The position numbers and the translations under genes were made by a program. Source: Macrobrachium rosenbergii (taxonomy: Eukaryota > Arthropoda > Malacostraca > Decapoda > Palaemonidae). From it: a stretch of 64,000 bases of DNA. Location: positions 39,687,106-39,751,105 of the forward strand of contig NC_089789.1 in NCBI RefSeq assembly GCF_040412425.1, read 5' to 3'. Shown here piece after piece: positions 53,076 to 64,000 of the stretch (position 1 is the first letter of the stretch; each line of letters opens with the position of its first letter). Under the pieces are notes generated by a model. It did no database searches, had not been told where the DNA came from, and worked only from the letters and a program-made list of their open reading frames with translations.

Positions 53076-54320
53076 CGGAGACGGTCATTCGGGACGGCGC
53101 CATCGCCGTTCTTGAAAACTGCCGCACGCGGAGCTAGGCGCAGCCAGGTTAGCGGGCTCTGGACGCAACAAACAAAGAAAGAGAATTGGATTCGGTATTA
53201 AGCGCTATCGCAGACGCATTTGCATTCTCTGCTATCTTTAGAGCGAATCTCATTTTGCAATGGGATCTGGATTTTGGGAATATCATTCCGGCGGACGAAA
53301 TTATATACATAACCACCGCACCCACCCCGGGCGGGAGGGAAGTATTCGTTTGCTTTCATCCCGTCTCGTGTTCTGCTGTGTTTTCTCCGGTAATCTTCTT
53401 CTTCTTCTTCTTCTTCTCGCTTGCGTTTTTGCTTCCCTTTTCGTCGGTTTTGTGTCCGAGAAAAATGGATGTAGTGCTTTCGCTTTTCTTTTTCGCTTGC
53501 ATTCTATGATTTTCGGTCTCGCTTCCTTTAGATTTAGGTAAATGTGAATGGTGAAGTTTGTAAATCTCTTCCTTTGTCCTTAACTTTAGTATCGCACGGC
53601 ACTGCTACATTTATCAGAGATACTTCCCGAGTTTCTTTTTTATCATGAGCACTAGTCGCCATGGCTGCTTTTTGAGGTCCTGAGGTCCACACCAGACCTG
53701 TTGTTCTTTGGCATCTTGCCCCATTTTCTGGAGAGCTTTATGACTGATTTTTCCACCTCACCGGAATCAGAGGGTTTCTTGGGATAACTAAGAAAATACA
53801 GGTGTTTATCAAGAAAATACATGTGTTTATTAAGAAAATACAGGTGTTTTTTTAAGAAAACATAGGTGTTTACGTCATACATGTTCGAGGTGACAGAAAA
53901 TCGTTCCTATAAAGTAAATCGCAGCATTGAAGGCGTCGACTGTCGATTTTACTCTGAAGAACATGAATCGTGAATCATAATTGATGCTGTCAGGTTGATG
54001 CCATTTATCTGTCGATGTCTGGCCCCTCTCGCCTTGACCCTAGATAATGTCATTGACCCTCACTGGACCGCCAGAGGGGTATCCCCCCCTCCCCCTCTCA
54101 GGACTTAACACGCCTTCGAAAGCAATTGACAGAATTCGGAGCAAGTGACTTCACCAGGTTCCACCAATTAAGCCTTCAGCCTAATTACGAGCTCAGCTGA
54201 AACCGGTTTGCCTGATCTGATTCCGACCATGGTCTAAGATTCTGACCATCGCAAGTGGCAAGATGGCGTTTGCTGTCCTTGTTAGTGGTGAGTTTGTGGT
54301 CATTGATAACGATAAACAAA
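53076..54320. other. GC-richer unique segment then intergenic sequence
   Basis: 53080-53345 is unusually rich in CpG for this window (GACGGTCATTCGGGACGGCG, CTGCCGCACGCGGAGC, CATTCCGGCGGACG) and could be a CpG-containing promoter or an exon. The ORF across it (53186-53509) has no recognised domain and ends in a CTT microsatellite, so no product is proposed. Confidence 0.4.
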
Positions 54321-54323
54321 TGT

Positions 54324-54545
54324 GATTCGTGGCCCTGTGGTTATCAGCCTCGCTTCACCAGCAAGAAACGCGAGATCGATCCCAGGCGGGGGATGGAGAG
54401 AGTGGAGGAGTACAGCCGAAACCTGTATCCTGAAAAATCCGTTGCCTTTTTCGGCCAAAGTAGTGGCAAATGTACATGAGAGTTAGTCGATGATGATGAA
54501 TGCAGGCATGGGTAAAAAGGACACATAATGATTATTTGGAGTCGA
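54324..54545 (+). mobile_element. tRNA-derived SINE-like element, family S4
   Basis: ATTCGTGGCCCTGTGGTTAT with B box GAGATCGATCCCAGG (about 54370-54385) looks like a tRNA-derived head. It is followed by a ~150-bp body ending near a GATGATGATGAATGCAGGCATGGG segment. It is single copy in the window, so family status and the 3' end are uncertain. Confidence 0.45.
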
Positions 54546-55360
54546 CGAAATTTATGTTCCAAAATAATTTGTAAGTGAATATCAGAAGATTTCCTGAAAG
54601 TCTGCTATGAGAGTTGGCCGCCTTCCTTTGTAAAAAAAAAAAAAAACATACACACAAATAAACAAGCATTTACTGAAACATGCAACAAACGATAGCAGTC
54701 TGACGCGAGCTGGAATGGGTCGTGATAATGTTTGTAAACCAACAGGGAGAGAAAAAGTAGTGATCTTCCCGGGAACATGTCCGAAGCACTGAGTAGGTGT
54801 AGCCATTTTCTTTTCAACGTGTTCATAATTTACGATTAATGTTCATAATGGAATTGAAGCCTTGATCATTAGCATCCGTGAAATGAATGCTTAGAAACAT
54901 CATCTTCGTAACCTCGCTTTCTAGAAATAATGATTAAAAAAATTATAAAAATTATTAAACCAATAAAAAAATAATGGTTTAAAAAAATGATTAATTGAAA
55001 TGCTGAAAATATAATAAAAAAAAAAAACTACCGGGCGTTCTTGCCGAAGATGGTCTCGTGCCACGCGTCATTTCCGGACCCGGATACCAGATATATCCGG
55101 ATCCGGGTTCCTGGACGAGATGCAAATGTCGAGAGAAATATTAGACGCGTATTCCGGATTCTGCAAGAACATAATTGTGGGTTCCTGTCCGCCGAGGATC
55201 GTATGTCTTTTTCGTTTTATTTAGGCAGAAAACATACAGGGATATTTTCGTATTTATTCTTGTCACACCAACCCGTTTCAGCTCGCATTGGCGGTTCTGT
55301 ATGTTTTCATTCTTGTCTTCTTTATTTGACTCTTTCTTTTTTTGCACTTGTATACACGGT
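54546..55360. other. Unique sequence with a short palindromic GC segment
   Basis: No gene recognised. 55041-55200 is GC-richer and contains CCGGACCCGGATA...TATCCGGATCCGGG inverted motifs. A plus-strand frame (PDTRYIRIRVPGRDANVERN...) runs open there but matches no domain I know. Confidence 0.35.
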
Positions 55361-55365
55361 GACCA

Positions 55366-55418
55366 CACACACACATACACACACACACACACACACATAT
55401 ATATACATATAGAGTATA

Positions 55419-55506
<88 letters not shown>

Positions 55507-55520
55507 TTATATATATACAT
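55366..55520. repeat. (CA)n/(TA)n/(TATG)n compound microsatellite
   Basis: ACAC run, TA array (about 55420-55482), then TATG units. Confidence 0.96.
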
Positions 55521-55642
55521 TTTCCCCTTCAAGGGCGTGAGGCTAGGTAGCCTTATACCCTTCCAGTTCTCAACTATTATTGTGGGATGAGGTTGTCAGC
55601 CCTATCCCCTTCTCCACCTAACTGGGACCCATTATGTTTGGC

Positions 55643-55765
55643 CAAACTACCAGGTAGCTAATTCAATGCTTAGGTCAACAAAGGCACAATGGGTTTTCAT
55701 GGAACGTGCCCATCACTCTCCTCTTCGCCCATGATTCAAACCGGGGTTCTCTTACTACAGGTCTG
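55643..55765 (-). repeat. tRNA-derived SINE, family S3, second copy
   Basis: Minus-strand head with CCCCGGTTTGAATCATG B-box-like element near 55738-55755. The body shares GACCTAAGCA(T/G)TGAATTA and the CCATTG(T/C)GCC block with 15605-15737. An extension to about 55520 (AGGCTAGGTAGCC...TGGGATGAGG) may belong to the same element. Confidence 0.5.
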
Positions 55766-56297
55766 ACTGTGTGTTTATATATGTATATATGACCCTGTGT
55801 ATGTCAGACATTTTCTCTGGATGTTGGCCTAAAACTGAGAGTTCGAAAAATTATGTCTCGACACTTTCGTGAATATTTTGAAAGTTGACTCCTTTGCGAG
55901 CTTCACCAGACGTCCTCCGAATGTAGACTATTTGAAGAAGTTAGTTTGAGTAACCATAACGGTACTGCCACGGGGGCATTGGGAGCTCTTGACAGCCTCC
56001 TCTTTGGGTGTTCCGGAGATATTCTATTCTGTAAAAGGTAGGGACACTTAGGATATATTTGATGGCCGGATTGAGATGGCGCAAGACAGTGTCACGAAGT
56101 GGTCCGGTGCGAGAAACTCGAGGGTCAGTTGACCTATTGTTTTTCCGTTTTTATCCCAAGAAAGAGCCTTTCCAACCATTTAGAGACCTTCAAAGGTGCG
56201 TAACCGGTGGGGGTTTGGGGTCATTCTGAGAAAACATGCAAGGACGTCCATAGTGCTGAGTTCCTCTCATCATCATCATCATCATCAGAAAAAGAAG

Positions 56298-56330
<33 letters not shown>

Positions 56331-57394
56331 TCACAGATCGCAGATCTGCCTGCCAGAGGAGACACTAATCTGGTGGCGGGGTTGGCAACCCAAGAGTCCA
56401 GCAATGGAAGAGCCGGGGTGAGAAGAAGTTTTGGTCAGCCGCACAAAGCCTTACTGGAGCCAGATTTCGTTTCGTATGGTTACTAACGGAGACAGGCGTG
56501 CAATTTTACGCCAATGGGAACTCAGAGCTTGTCTTCTGGCTCTAATTCCAGTGGCAAATATGACGACATTTCGATATGTTTCTTCACGTTATGGCAAATT
56601 TTGAATGGTCTCGTATTCAGGAACGAAAGTTTTATATTTTCGTATACTGAGCACATCAAAATTTTACCGAATTTACCAGAACTTCTACAAATACCAGTAA
56701 CGACATCACGTGCGTAAATGTGCAACATAACCAAACTTCACAAATTAGTCATTGATTAGCTTTCTTTATCGCGTAAGAAAAGTCCTGCGCTAATTGATAA
56801 AAGCGTAAAATGAGTCAAGAGAAATAAATGAGAAACCGCTTTACAAAAAAGGTTTCTTGTATTCGACGCAAGCGGGAAATTGACAGTCTATTGACATATG
56901 TATACAAAGCGCAAAAAAAAAATCCCACCATGCAAAAAAAAAAAAAAAAAAAAAAAGGAACTGGTGTTCCTGAAATTTTGTTGCTAAACGACCACCAAAT
57001 AACCAAATACCCCGGGGTAGTTGGGTAGAGGAAATTTATTCATGACAGCAGCGGCGTTCCCACAGCAATTGTTACGGACGACTTTTCATCGGAACCAAAA
57101 AAAAAAAAAAAGAAGTGAAAGGACAACATACAACGCGAAAAAAAGTTAGAGAACCGATGCGTTTGCAGTCTGGCTTTGTTTTTTATTGTTTTTTTTTTTT
57201 TTGTCAAAAAACGGAAATATAAAAACAGTGAATGAAAGAAATTTTTTTTAATGTGGAATGTAAGCTAGCAGTGAAAATAAGCGGAAGGAATTGCAGTGAA
57301 ATCGTGCCCTGATACTTCTCCTTAAGGGTAAAGTACATCGGCGCATTAAGACACACACACACACACAACAAATATAAATGTATATGTGTGTACA
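55766..57394. other. Intergenic sequence with a possible Penelope-like fragment
   Basis: On the minus strand 55865-55909 reads CTGGTGAAGCTC...CGAAAGTG followed by TCGAGACATAATTTTTCGAAC. This resembles the Penelope-type core but has extra bases between the halves. A GA run is at 56299-56324 and a poly-A tract at 56934-56956. No gene recognised. Confidence 0.4.
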
Positions 57395-57415
57395 TATACA
57401 GATATATATAGATAT

Positions 57416-57478
<63 letters not shown>
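57395..57478. repeat. (TA)n microsatellite
   Basis: TA run with GATATA interruptions at its left edge. Confidence 0.95.
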
Positions 57479-57479
<1 letters not shown>

Positions 57480-58129
57480 ACCTATAAACTTTTTAGGGAT
57501 GAGTTGTTTATGTCCCTTTTCTTGGTCCCATAACTGATGGGTCGATATATATGAGAGAACCACTACAGGCCTTGTAAAACACGAGGGCTGTACCACTGAG
57601 ACACACACACATATAGACAGACAGACAGACAGACGGACAGAGATTTTAAGTTGAAATGTAAGTTCAAATTTATTCTCACCAAACAGAGTGTAAATGAAAA
57701 CGATCGTGAAAATCCACTTCACATTTTTTGTAAATTTGCGCATCCGATGAAATTCGCTCTGTAAACTATAAATAATTTTTTGCATGCTTTATGTTCGGCT
57801 TTGCATAATAGAATGTCGCGTGTATACTTAATGAGGTCTCTGAAATTTTGAATAAATTTGTGCGTATGAAGCGACCTTTCTTTACAAAAGAACAGTTATT
57901 GACAATTTCTGCTTTTACTATTTGGTAAAAACATGATTAATGAAAATTTTTATTTTCATTTTTTCTAATTTGCAAAAACCGTATTATTATGATATGCAGA
58001 AAGATTACATCTGCATTCCCCTTTTGATTTGAAGAATTTGAAGAAGAATAAAATACATCTTAATTTTATTTCTTCTTCAATAACAAAAATTGTCCTTAAT
58101 GGAAAATCTTAAGTCTGCTTAAATAATAA

Positions 58130-58635
58130 AAAATAAGATCATTTAAATGATTATCTGTCTCTATTCATAAATAATATGGATTGATTTTTATTAATACTAA
58201 GAAAATATTTATTCACATTTTCAATTTTTATTAAGATAGAACAGTTTAGAATACTGTTTCTTATCCAAGTTTGCAACAAAAATAAGATACTTTAAATGGT
58301 TATCAGTCTCTACTCGTAAATGATATGGGTTGATCTTTGCAAATGATATGAAAAATTTTTTACACTTTCATATTTCGCCAGAACTAAAAAAAATACTGAA
58401 ATGATTATCTATCTCGGTTCGTAAGATGGCCTGGGTTGACTTTTATTAATACTAGGAAAATATTTATTTTAATTTTAATTTTTTCAACAATTTAAAAATA
58501 CTGAAATGATTATCTATCTCTGTTCATAAGATGATATGGATTGATTTTTTAATACACGGAAAATATGTTCAAATTCTCACTTTTTAATAAAATAAAAAAA
58601 TTTAAAATGCTGAAAAAGATTATCTCATGTTTTCC
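58130..58635. repeat. ~115-bp degenerate tandem array, ~4 units
   Basis: Each unit carries AA.GATTATCT.TCTC..TTC.TAA.AT.ATATGG.TTGA.TTTTATTAATAC.A.GAAAATATTTATT and an AATTTTTA tail. Unit starts are at about 58150, 58292, 58395 and 58502. AT-rich and noncoding. Confidence 0.75.
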
Positions 58636-59983
58636 TTCCCCATCGAATATCATTCCTCAGGAGACGCCTCGGATCCCCAAGTTAAGAAGGAAAATTACGT
58701 TAACAAAGTGACGCGAGTAAATACGATTAAAGATATTGGGAGAGTGGGGGGAGGAGGAGGAGGAGGAGGAGGAGCCAATCATAAGTTTCGGAAACTTGTG
58801 ATGTGGTGAAAGAGAGAGTGTCGACGTTTTGAGAAGCTTCCCTCGAACATATTTCAAGGAAAATTGGATACGTTTCCCGTCGGAGGATGTCATGTCTTAC
58901 AGCTCTTTAGACCTCGAGGAGACTTCTAGTTAACCTAACGTCACCTGACGTAGGCCATACCTGAACACAACTCAAACTTTTTATTGCCTCAGTGACGAGA
59001 ATAAATAAGAACATAGTCTGACATCTCTCACTATAATTTATCTCGGGGAAGACTCGGCCTAAACTCATCTTACATTTATTCCGTGGAAGTTGGCAGTGCT
59101 CTGATTATTTTCCATAACTCCTGTCACCTTTATCCTTTTAGGAAACGTGACTATCGCTTCCTTAGGAGGTAAGCCCACCCCCTCCCCCGAAATCTGTTTC
59201 TGTCTGTGAGGCCTGGACTTGATGAGGACATAAGGGTACGTATCTCATCAGCCACTGCTTGAGAATAAAGTTATAATAGGTTCTAGGTATTGCAGTGACA
59301 ATCTTTTTGGAACCATCCACTTCCAAATTTCCTTCTCAGAGTTTGAATGAGTTCATAACTGTGATCATTATTGCTTTTTCCAGAACTTAGTTTAAGAAAA
59401 GATATCCTTTATTCAACGATCTGAAACGTGAACAAACATTCATTACGTAGCATAACACGAGTCGAAACCTTTGAAACCCCGTCATAGAAATGATCAAATT
59501 TCGATGTAAGTACATTTAGCGGAGAATTACCATATTCCACATCACTCAAGAGCAAATCCCGATATAAGTACATGTATCAGAGAATTACTTTATTCCACAA
59601 CATCATACACAATGATTATTAAAAACTCTGTCGTTTAGAACACGAAATATTATTTTTTTCCCGGGAAAAGTAATCTTCATATATCACAGAGAGACCAGAA
59701 ATATCTTGTACCGTAAGCTATAAAATCTAATGGAATGACCAAATATCAATTATTTTTTCTCCTCTATGAATTTTCGATGGTAAGGCTTAACGAACGGTAA
59801 CTGCTCCCATAAATGCAGGTACCTGGATGAAAAGCCGTTATACATTTTTGATGCTTTTGCGCAATGGATAGCCCAGTTTTTAAGGAAAGAAAAATGGGCA
59901 GATTTGCGTTAGCCATACCGCTGAACTGGGTTTCCGAGTTTTTTTTTTTTTTTTCTAGTTTACGGGGATTAATTTACGATAAG
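58636..59983. other. Unique sequence, no gene recognised
   Basis: Contains a GGA run at 58747-58774. Around 59500 and 59560 two short ATATAAGTACAT.TA..GGAGAATTAC-like blocks repeat, suggesting a ~70-bp local duplication. No coding signal. Confidence 0.45.
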
Positions 59984-60292
59984 ACTGATTAAAAGTACAA
60001 AGTAAGTATACCTTAGTTTCACCAGACCACTGAGCTGATTAACAGCCCTCCTAGGGCTTGCCCGAAGGATCAGACTTATTTTACGTAGCTAAGAACCTAT
60101 TGGTTACCTAGCAACGGGACCTACAGCTTAGTGTGGAATCTGAACCACATTATACCGACAAATGAATTTCTGTCACCAGAAATAAATTCCTCTAATTTTT
60201 CATTGGCCGGCCGGAGACTCGAACTCGGGCCCAGCAGAGTGCTAGCCAAGAACTCTATCGACTCGCCCAACGAGGAACTGATTAAAAGTACA

Positions 60293-60294
<2 letters not shown>
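59984..60294 (-). mobile_element. tRNA-derived SINE, family S1, copy 3, with 18-bp target-site duplication
   Basis: The SINE body (60002-60276) is bounded by an identical 18-bp direct repeat, ACTGATTAAAAGTACAAA, at 59984-60001 and 60277-60294. Minus-strand head: GTTCCTCGTTGGGCGAGTCG, B box CGAGTTCGAGTCTCC, then the shared body (ATTAGAGGAATTTATTTCTG.TGA, GGTCCCGTTGCTAGGTAACC, CTCAGTGGTCTGGT). The perfect duplication implies recent LINE-assisted insertion. The right-hand repeat merges into a TAA array. Confidence 0.93.

Positions 60295-60367
<73 letters not shown>
60292..60367. repeat. (TAA)n microsatellite
   Basis: About 24 trinucleotide units. The poly-Asn and poly-Leu ORFs across it are artefacts. 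Confidence 0.97.
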
Positions 60368-60369
<2 letters not shown>

Positions 60370-60385
60370 CTTCTCTTGCATTCAG

Positions 60386-60578
60386 TCACATGGTGCACTG
60401 TAGGCAGCACTAAAGGTAGTTTGCAGCGTCCCTTCGACCCTATATGCACCCAGTTTTTAGCCTTCTCTTGACCTCTGTTCACTCTATCTTTCCTCAATTT
60501 TTCTGTCCAACCTCTCCAACTCTTTCAACTCTCTTAAACGCTGGATGGCTGAGAGTGTCCAAGTTTTGTGTGTCAGTC
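60386..60578 (+). repeat. R1 dispersed repeat, copy 6 (diverged)
   Basis: TGGTGCACTGTAGGCAGCACTAAAGG, TTTGCAGCGTCCCTTCG, TGTCCAACCTCTCCAACTC and GCTGGATGGCTGAGAGTGTCC preserve family order with substantial drift. Confidence 0.75.
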
Positions 60579-61240
60579 AGTCAATCAGTTTCCATTGTTT
60601 GTATGAACACCTTCAAGCCCTTTCACTAACATCAAGTTATAAGGCCTTTCTTAACCGTTAATGTAATCATTCATTTTACAGCCAACCAACGAAGCTCAAA
60701 TATTGCCTTCCAGAATGTGAAGAACAGTAAAAATTATACTAAATAAATAACTGAAGATTTTTCAGTTGTAAATGTTTTGGTCAAACAAGAAGCGTAAATA
60801 TTGTTACATATAACTAAGATTAAACCGAATGATAAATTTTAAAAAAATAAAAAATAAAATAAATTAAAAACTCGTTGCATTTCACCATTGTTCGGCAGAC
60901 CAACGTAGTGCGATTATTAAATCTCCTAGAACGGAAACGAAAGAGAGTAAAAAAAAAAACCACAAAAGAAATAAAAACGAATTAAAACAAAAGTAGAGGA
61001 AACAAAAACGTTTTGCGTCAGAAGTGTCCCAGCCAAGTAACGAAGCGTGGAAACGTCTTTCCGGCCCAGTGCGCAGAAGCACGGTGCATCATTTAAACCC
61101 CTCCCCCCAACCTGCCCCCTCCCCTCTATAAAAATGAAGAGAAAACGGAAAGGGTACCTCATTAAAAAGTTCAAAGCACCGAGCGAGCCTTTTCCCCTGG
61201 ATGTGTGGCCAGTTAATGTGATGTTATGAGGCGGCAATTC
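60579..61240. other. Unique sequence, no gene recognised
   Basis: 61020-61230 is more GC-rich and contains CCTCTATAAAAATG, but no coding exon can be defined. Confidence 0.4.
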
Positions 61241-61241
61241 G

Positions 61242-61301
<60 letters not shown>
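61241..61301. repeat. (CT)n microsatellite
   Basis: Pure CT run. Confidence 0.97.
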
Positions 61302-61304
<3 letters not shown>

Positions 61305-61740
61305 CAAGTCTTTTGCTCACATACTGAAATTATTCGATTATTTCATTTTCGAGCTGAAATTATTGACGTAATTTGCTACTTAATAAGGTTATTCTTGTCT
61401 TAATTACTTACAGAGATTATTTCAGAAATCTAAGATTATTAGTTTCTTTTAATTACTTCCAGAGATTATTTGAACTTACTTGCTCCCTGAGCTACTGAAA
61501 TCACTGGAGCCTTTTATTTATTTATTTATGAAGACCAAAGGCTTCCAACTATCATACTGCAAGGTGTAAAGAAGCTTGCAAATTTTGGCCCTTACATTGA
61601 CGTTTAACCTTGAAAAATAGGTCAAGGTATAAAAAAGAATAAATAATCCGGGAAATATTCAAAAGAGATCAAAAGGATGCGAAGTAGACCGAGAAGATTA
61701 ATAGTAACACCAAAAACAATACACTGCGAAATTGTCTAAT

Positions 61741-61741
<1 letters not shown>
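61302..61741. other. Unique sequence with short ATTATTTC-type duplication
   Basis: GAAATTATT/GAGATTATTT blocks recur near 61325-61475 as a decayed ~60-bp tandem duplication. No gene. Confidence 0.4.

Positions 61742-61798
<57 letters not shown>
61742..61798. repeat. (TAA)n microsatellite
   Basis: Pure trinucleotide run. Confidence 0.97.
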
Positions 61799-61874
61799 CG
61801 AAGGAGTCAAATACCATATAAATCAACTGATGATATCTAGTAAAAAAATGGTTTATTAACAGGAAAAAAGATGG

Positions 61875-61877
<3 letters not shown>

Positions 61878-61928
<51 letters not shown>
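61878..61928. repeat. (CT)n microsatellite
   Basis: Pure CT run. Confidence 0.97.
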
Positions 61929-61929
<1 letters not shown>

Positions 61930-62457
61930 TCATGGAAAATATATTTCGGGAGATTCATGCTCTCCTTCGTGAGGGAATAGGATTCTGAGGCCGCCCATGA
62001 CAAGGCCTTCGGCAGGACATGTCTTTTCTCCTTTCTCCTCCTTCCCCCCACCCTCCCCTCCCACCCCAAGCCTCCTCCTCCACCCACCCACCCACCCACC
62101 CACGTACCATCCTTTGATCCAAATAAAAGTAGTAGGTCAACAGTCGAAAACTTTTTTTATGTGAGTTTTTTTTTTTTTGAACGTTTGTCGACATCAAAGA
62201 GAAATGTACAGCTTATTAATAGTATGCATATTTGTCCTCCTGTTTTTTTTTTTCGAGTTGTTGACGCGGAAAACAGAATAGAAATAGAACTTTTACGATC
62301 TCGTTTTAGGCTCGTAACTCGATTTTGAAAACCTTTTCAGAAGGTGGACAAAAGTCAATTCCCGTGCTGTGATGACGGAATTGGGGTTGTAAATATTACG
62401 TTCAGTCAAAATCATGAGGAACAATAGGAGGTCTATTAGTAGTGATTAATTTTATTC

Positions 62458-62459
<2 letters not shown>

Positions 62460-62532
<73 letters not shown>

Positions 62533-62619
62533 CCAGTGTTATCAAGGGACTTAGGTTGTAAATACCATGTTCAGTAATAGTCATGAAAAAGCAGGTCTGT
62601 TAGTAATACCTATTATTAG

Positions 62620-62669
<50 letters not shown>

Positions 62670-62690
62670 TCTCTCTCTCTCTCTTATTAT
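62460..62690. repeat. Duplicated (CT)n microsatellites with shared flanks
   Basis: CT runs at 62460-62527 and 62624-62669 (plus 62672-62685). The flanks GGTTGTAAATA(T/C).ACGTTCAGT...ATCATGA and AGGTTGTAAATACCATGTTCAGTAATAGTCATGA show a ~180-bp tandem duplication containing one CT run each. Confidence 0.85.
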
Positions 62691-63030
62691 TTGTCTGGAC
62701 AATTATTATTATTATTATTAAATATATAGAAAGAAAACGTTATTATTATTATTATTATAAAGAAACTACGATACAGACGGATGTCGATCATCGCGAAATG
62801 AATTTACTTCTGTCTTTGACAGGTTTCTCATACGAATCTGGGAGACGCCACTGAACTCCGCCTGAAATAAGACTTCAGTGCATTACCCACCTCTTATCAC
62901 TCTTAAATATTTTGAATGGTCTTGAATACTTGGCATTGCCTTTGACTTACGGCTTTTTGTTTGTCGTAGCACTTAAAATTACGTCATTCTAAAGCAAAGC
63001 TTTGCATTTTTTGTAATGCTTAGTTTAACT

Positions 63031-63361
63031 AACCCCCCGTGAGGGGTAGTGCCGTCGATGCACCACGCACGGTGCACTGTAGGCATTACTGAAGGTTCTT
63101 TGCAGCGTCCCTTCGGCTCCTGGCTGCAACCCCTTCCATTCCTTTAACTGTATCTCCGTTCATAGTCTCTTTTTTCCATCTTACTGTCCAACCCTCTACT
63201 AATACAGTAATTGTTTCCTAGTGCAACCACAATATTTTCCTCCTGTTCTACCCTTTCAAACCTAATTACTTTCAGTTTTCCTTTCAGCGCTGAATGACCT
63301 CATAGGTCCCAGCTTTTGGCCTTTGGCCTAAATTTGATATTCCACGCCATTCCATTTCCTA
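63031..63361 (+). repeat. R1 dispersed repeat, copy 7 (most complete)
   Basis: Runs from CCCCCCGTGAGGGGTAGTGCCG through GGTGCACTGTAGGCATTAC, TTTGCAGCGTCCCTTCGG, TTCCTTTAACTGTATC, CCAACCCTCTACTAATACAG, TTTCCTCCTGTTCTACC, CAGCGCTGAATGACCTCATAGGTCCC and GGCCTTTGGCCTAAATTTGA to TTCCACGCCATTCCATTTCC. Taken as the reference orientation, length about 330 bp. Confidence 0.9.
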
Positions 63362-63503
63362 TAGAGAGGGTTGTATATGTGCTACATGCTTAAATACTTC
63401 TCCTAGTTTTGGGATTGTTGTTCTCTTGTATGAATACTACCAACCTTTCCCGATCTTATTAACTAAGACAAAATTGTCTGAAATAGTTACTTGCTGCCCA
63501 GTT

Positions 63504-63740
63504 AAACTAAATTGAATTTAGAATTTGGGCCAAAGGCCAAGCACTGGGCCAGCGAGGTCATTCAGCGCTGAAACGGAAATTGACAGTAAAAGTCTGAAAG
63601 GTGTAACAGGAGGAAAACCTCGCAGTTGCACAATGAATCGAATTGTTAGAAGAGAGTAGAAAGTAAGACGGAAGAAAAAGAATATGAAAGGAGATGCAGT
63701 AAAAGGAACGAAAGAGGGGTTGCTGCCCAGAACTCGAGAT
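63504..63740 (-). repeat. R1 dispersed repeat, copy 8 (truncated)
   Basis: Inverted relative to copy 7, starting TTGAATTTAGAATTTGGGCCAAAGGCC and losing the GTGCACTGTAGG end. Confidence 0.87.
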
Positions 63741-64000
63741 ATTATCGTTCCCTTCACAGCAGAGGTGCGCGACATTCCTCTGGCAGCGTTATGGTTCTTG
63801 ATCCACCTGTTCCCGAGAGGTGTCGTAATATTTCCTCCCGGCGCCGTGCACCGTTTCTTTAATTTTCTGCCTTATTTCGTGACTGTTGTGTATGAATGTA
63901 TGCAGTTTTATGAATTTGTTTATCTCACTTTATTCGTTATTTACATCTATATGGTTCTGTGCTTTTGTTCCAGTTTCATCTCAAGATTTACATCTATATA
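63741..64000. other. Unique sequence at window end
   Basis: No gene recognised. A GTGCGCGACATTCC/CCCGGCGCCGTGCACC GC-rich patch is at 63765-63850. Confidence 0.4.

Overview
The window looks like nuclear DNA from an arthropod, most likely a decapod crustacean (shrimp, prawn or crab). The reasons are an extreme density of TA, CT/GA, TAA and CTT microsatellites, several tRNA-derived SINEs, short dispersed repeats, Penelope-type repeat remnants, and almost no long open reading frames. Nothing suggests operons, bacterial signals, CRISPR or rRNA. The species call is inference. Most small ORFs in the window are translations of microsatellites (YIYIYI, SLSLSL, RERERE, NNNN).

One convincing protein-coding gene is present: a 929-codon minus-strand ORF at 33139-35928. 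It contains the diagnostic PP1-docking/eIF2alpha-binding module of the PPP1R15 family (GADD34/CReP), with RVAF at residues 432-435 and GPW at 455-457. It also has hydrophobic N-terminal segments suited to ER membrane attachment, a long acidic disordered middle, a second degenerate copy of the docking motif about 335 residues downstream, and a C-terminal coiled coil. Its leader (35929-36418) follows a plausible splice acceptor and holds three upstream ORFs, fitting a translationally controlled stress-response gene.

That gene lies in the loop of a very large inverted repeat. Two diverged arms of about 1.4 kb (29222-30592 and 39812-41212) face each other 9.2 kb apart. Between them, from left to right, are a 785-bp palindrome (30786-31570), about 7.5 copies of a ~185-bp tandem repeat (31569-32965), the gene, a short-unit minisatellite interrupted by a SINE (36510-37730), and two more palindromic elements (37918-38195, 38488-38672). 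A second inverted-repeat pair (37683-38495 versus 43820-44345) overlaps the right arm region.

Region by region: 1-9.1 kb is intergenic with dispersed repeats. 9.3-12.6 kb is unusually low in microsatellites, with regulatory-looking unique DNA and two short splice-bounded candidate noncoding exons. 12.6-29 kb is microsatellite-rich, with a 22-bp tandem array, a GC-rich tandem array, SINEs and a 300-bp palindrome with a hammerhead-like core. 29.2-44.4 kb is the inverted-repeat/PPP1R15 region. 44.9-50 kb holds a palindromic-core repeat, a tRNA-SINE and two tandem arrays. 51.2-53.1 kb is a 46-bp minisatellite of roughly 40 copies. 53-64 kb is intergenic with SINEs, one of them with a clear 18-bp target-site duplication.
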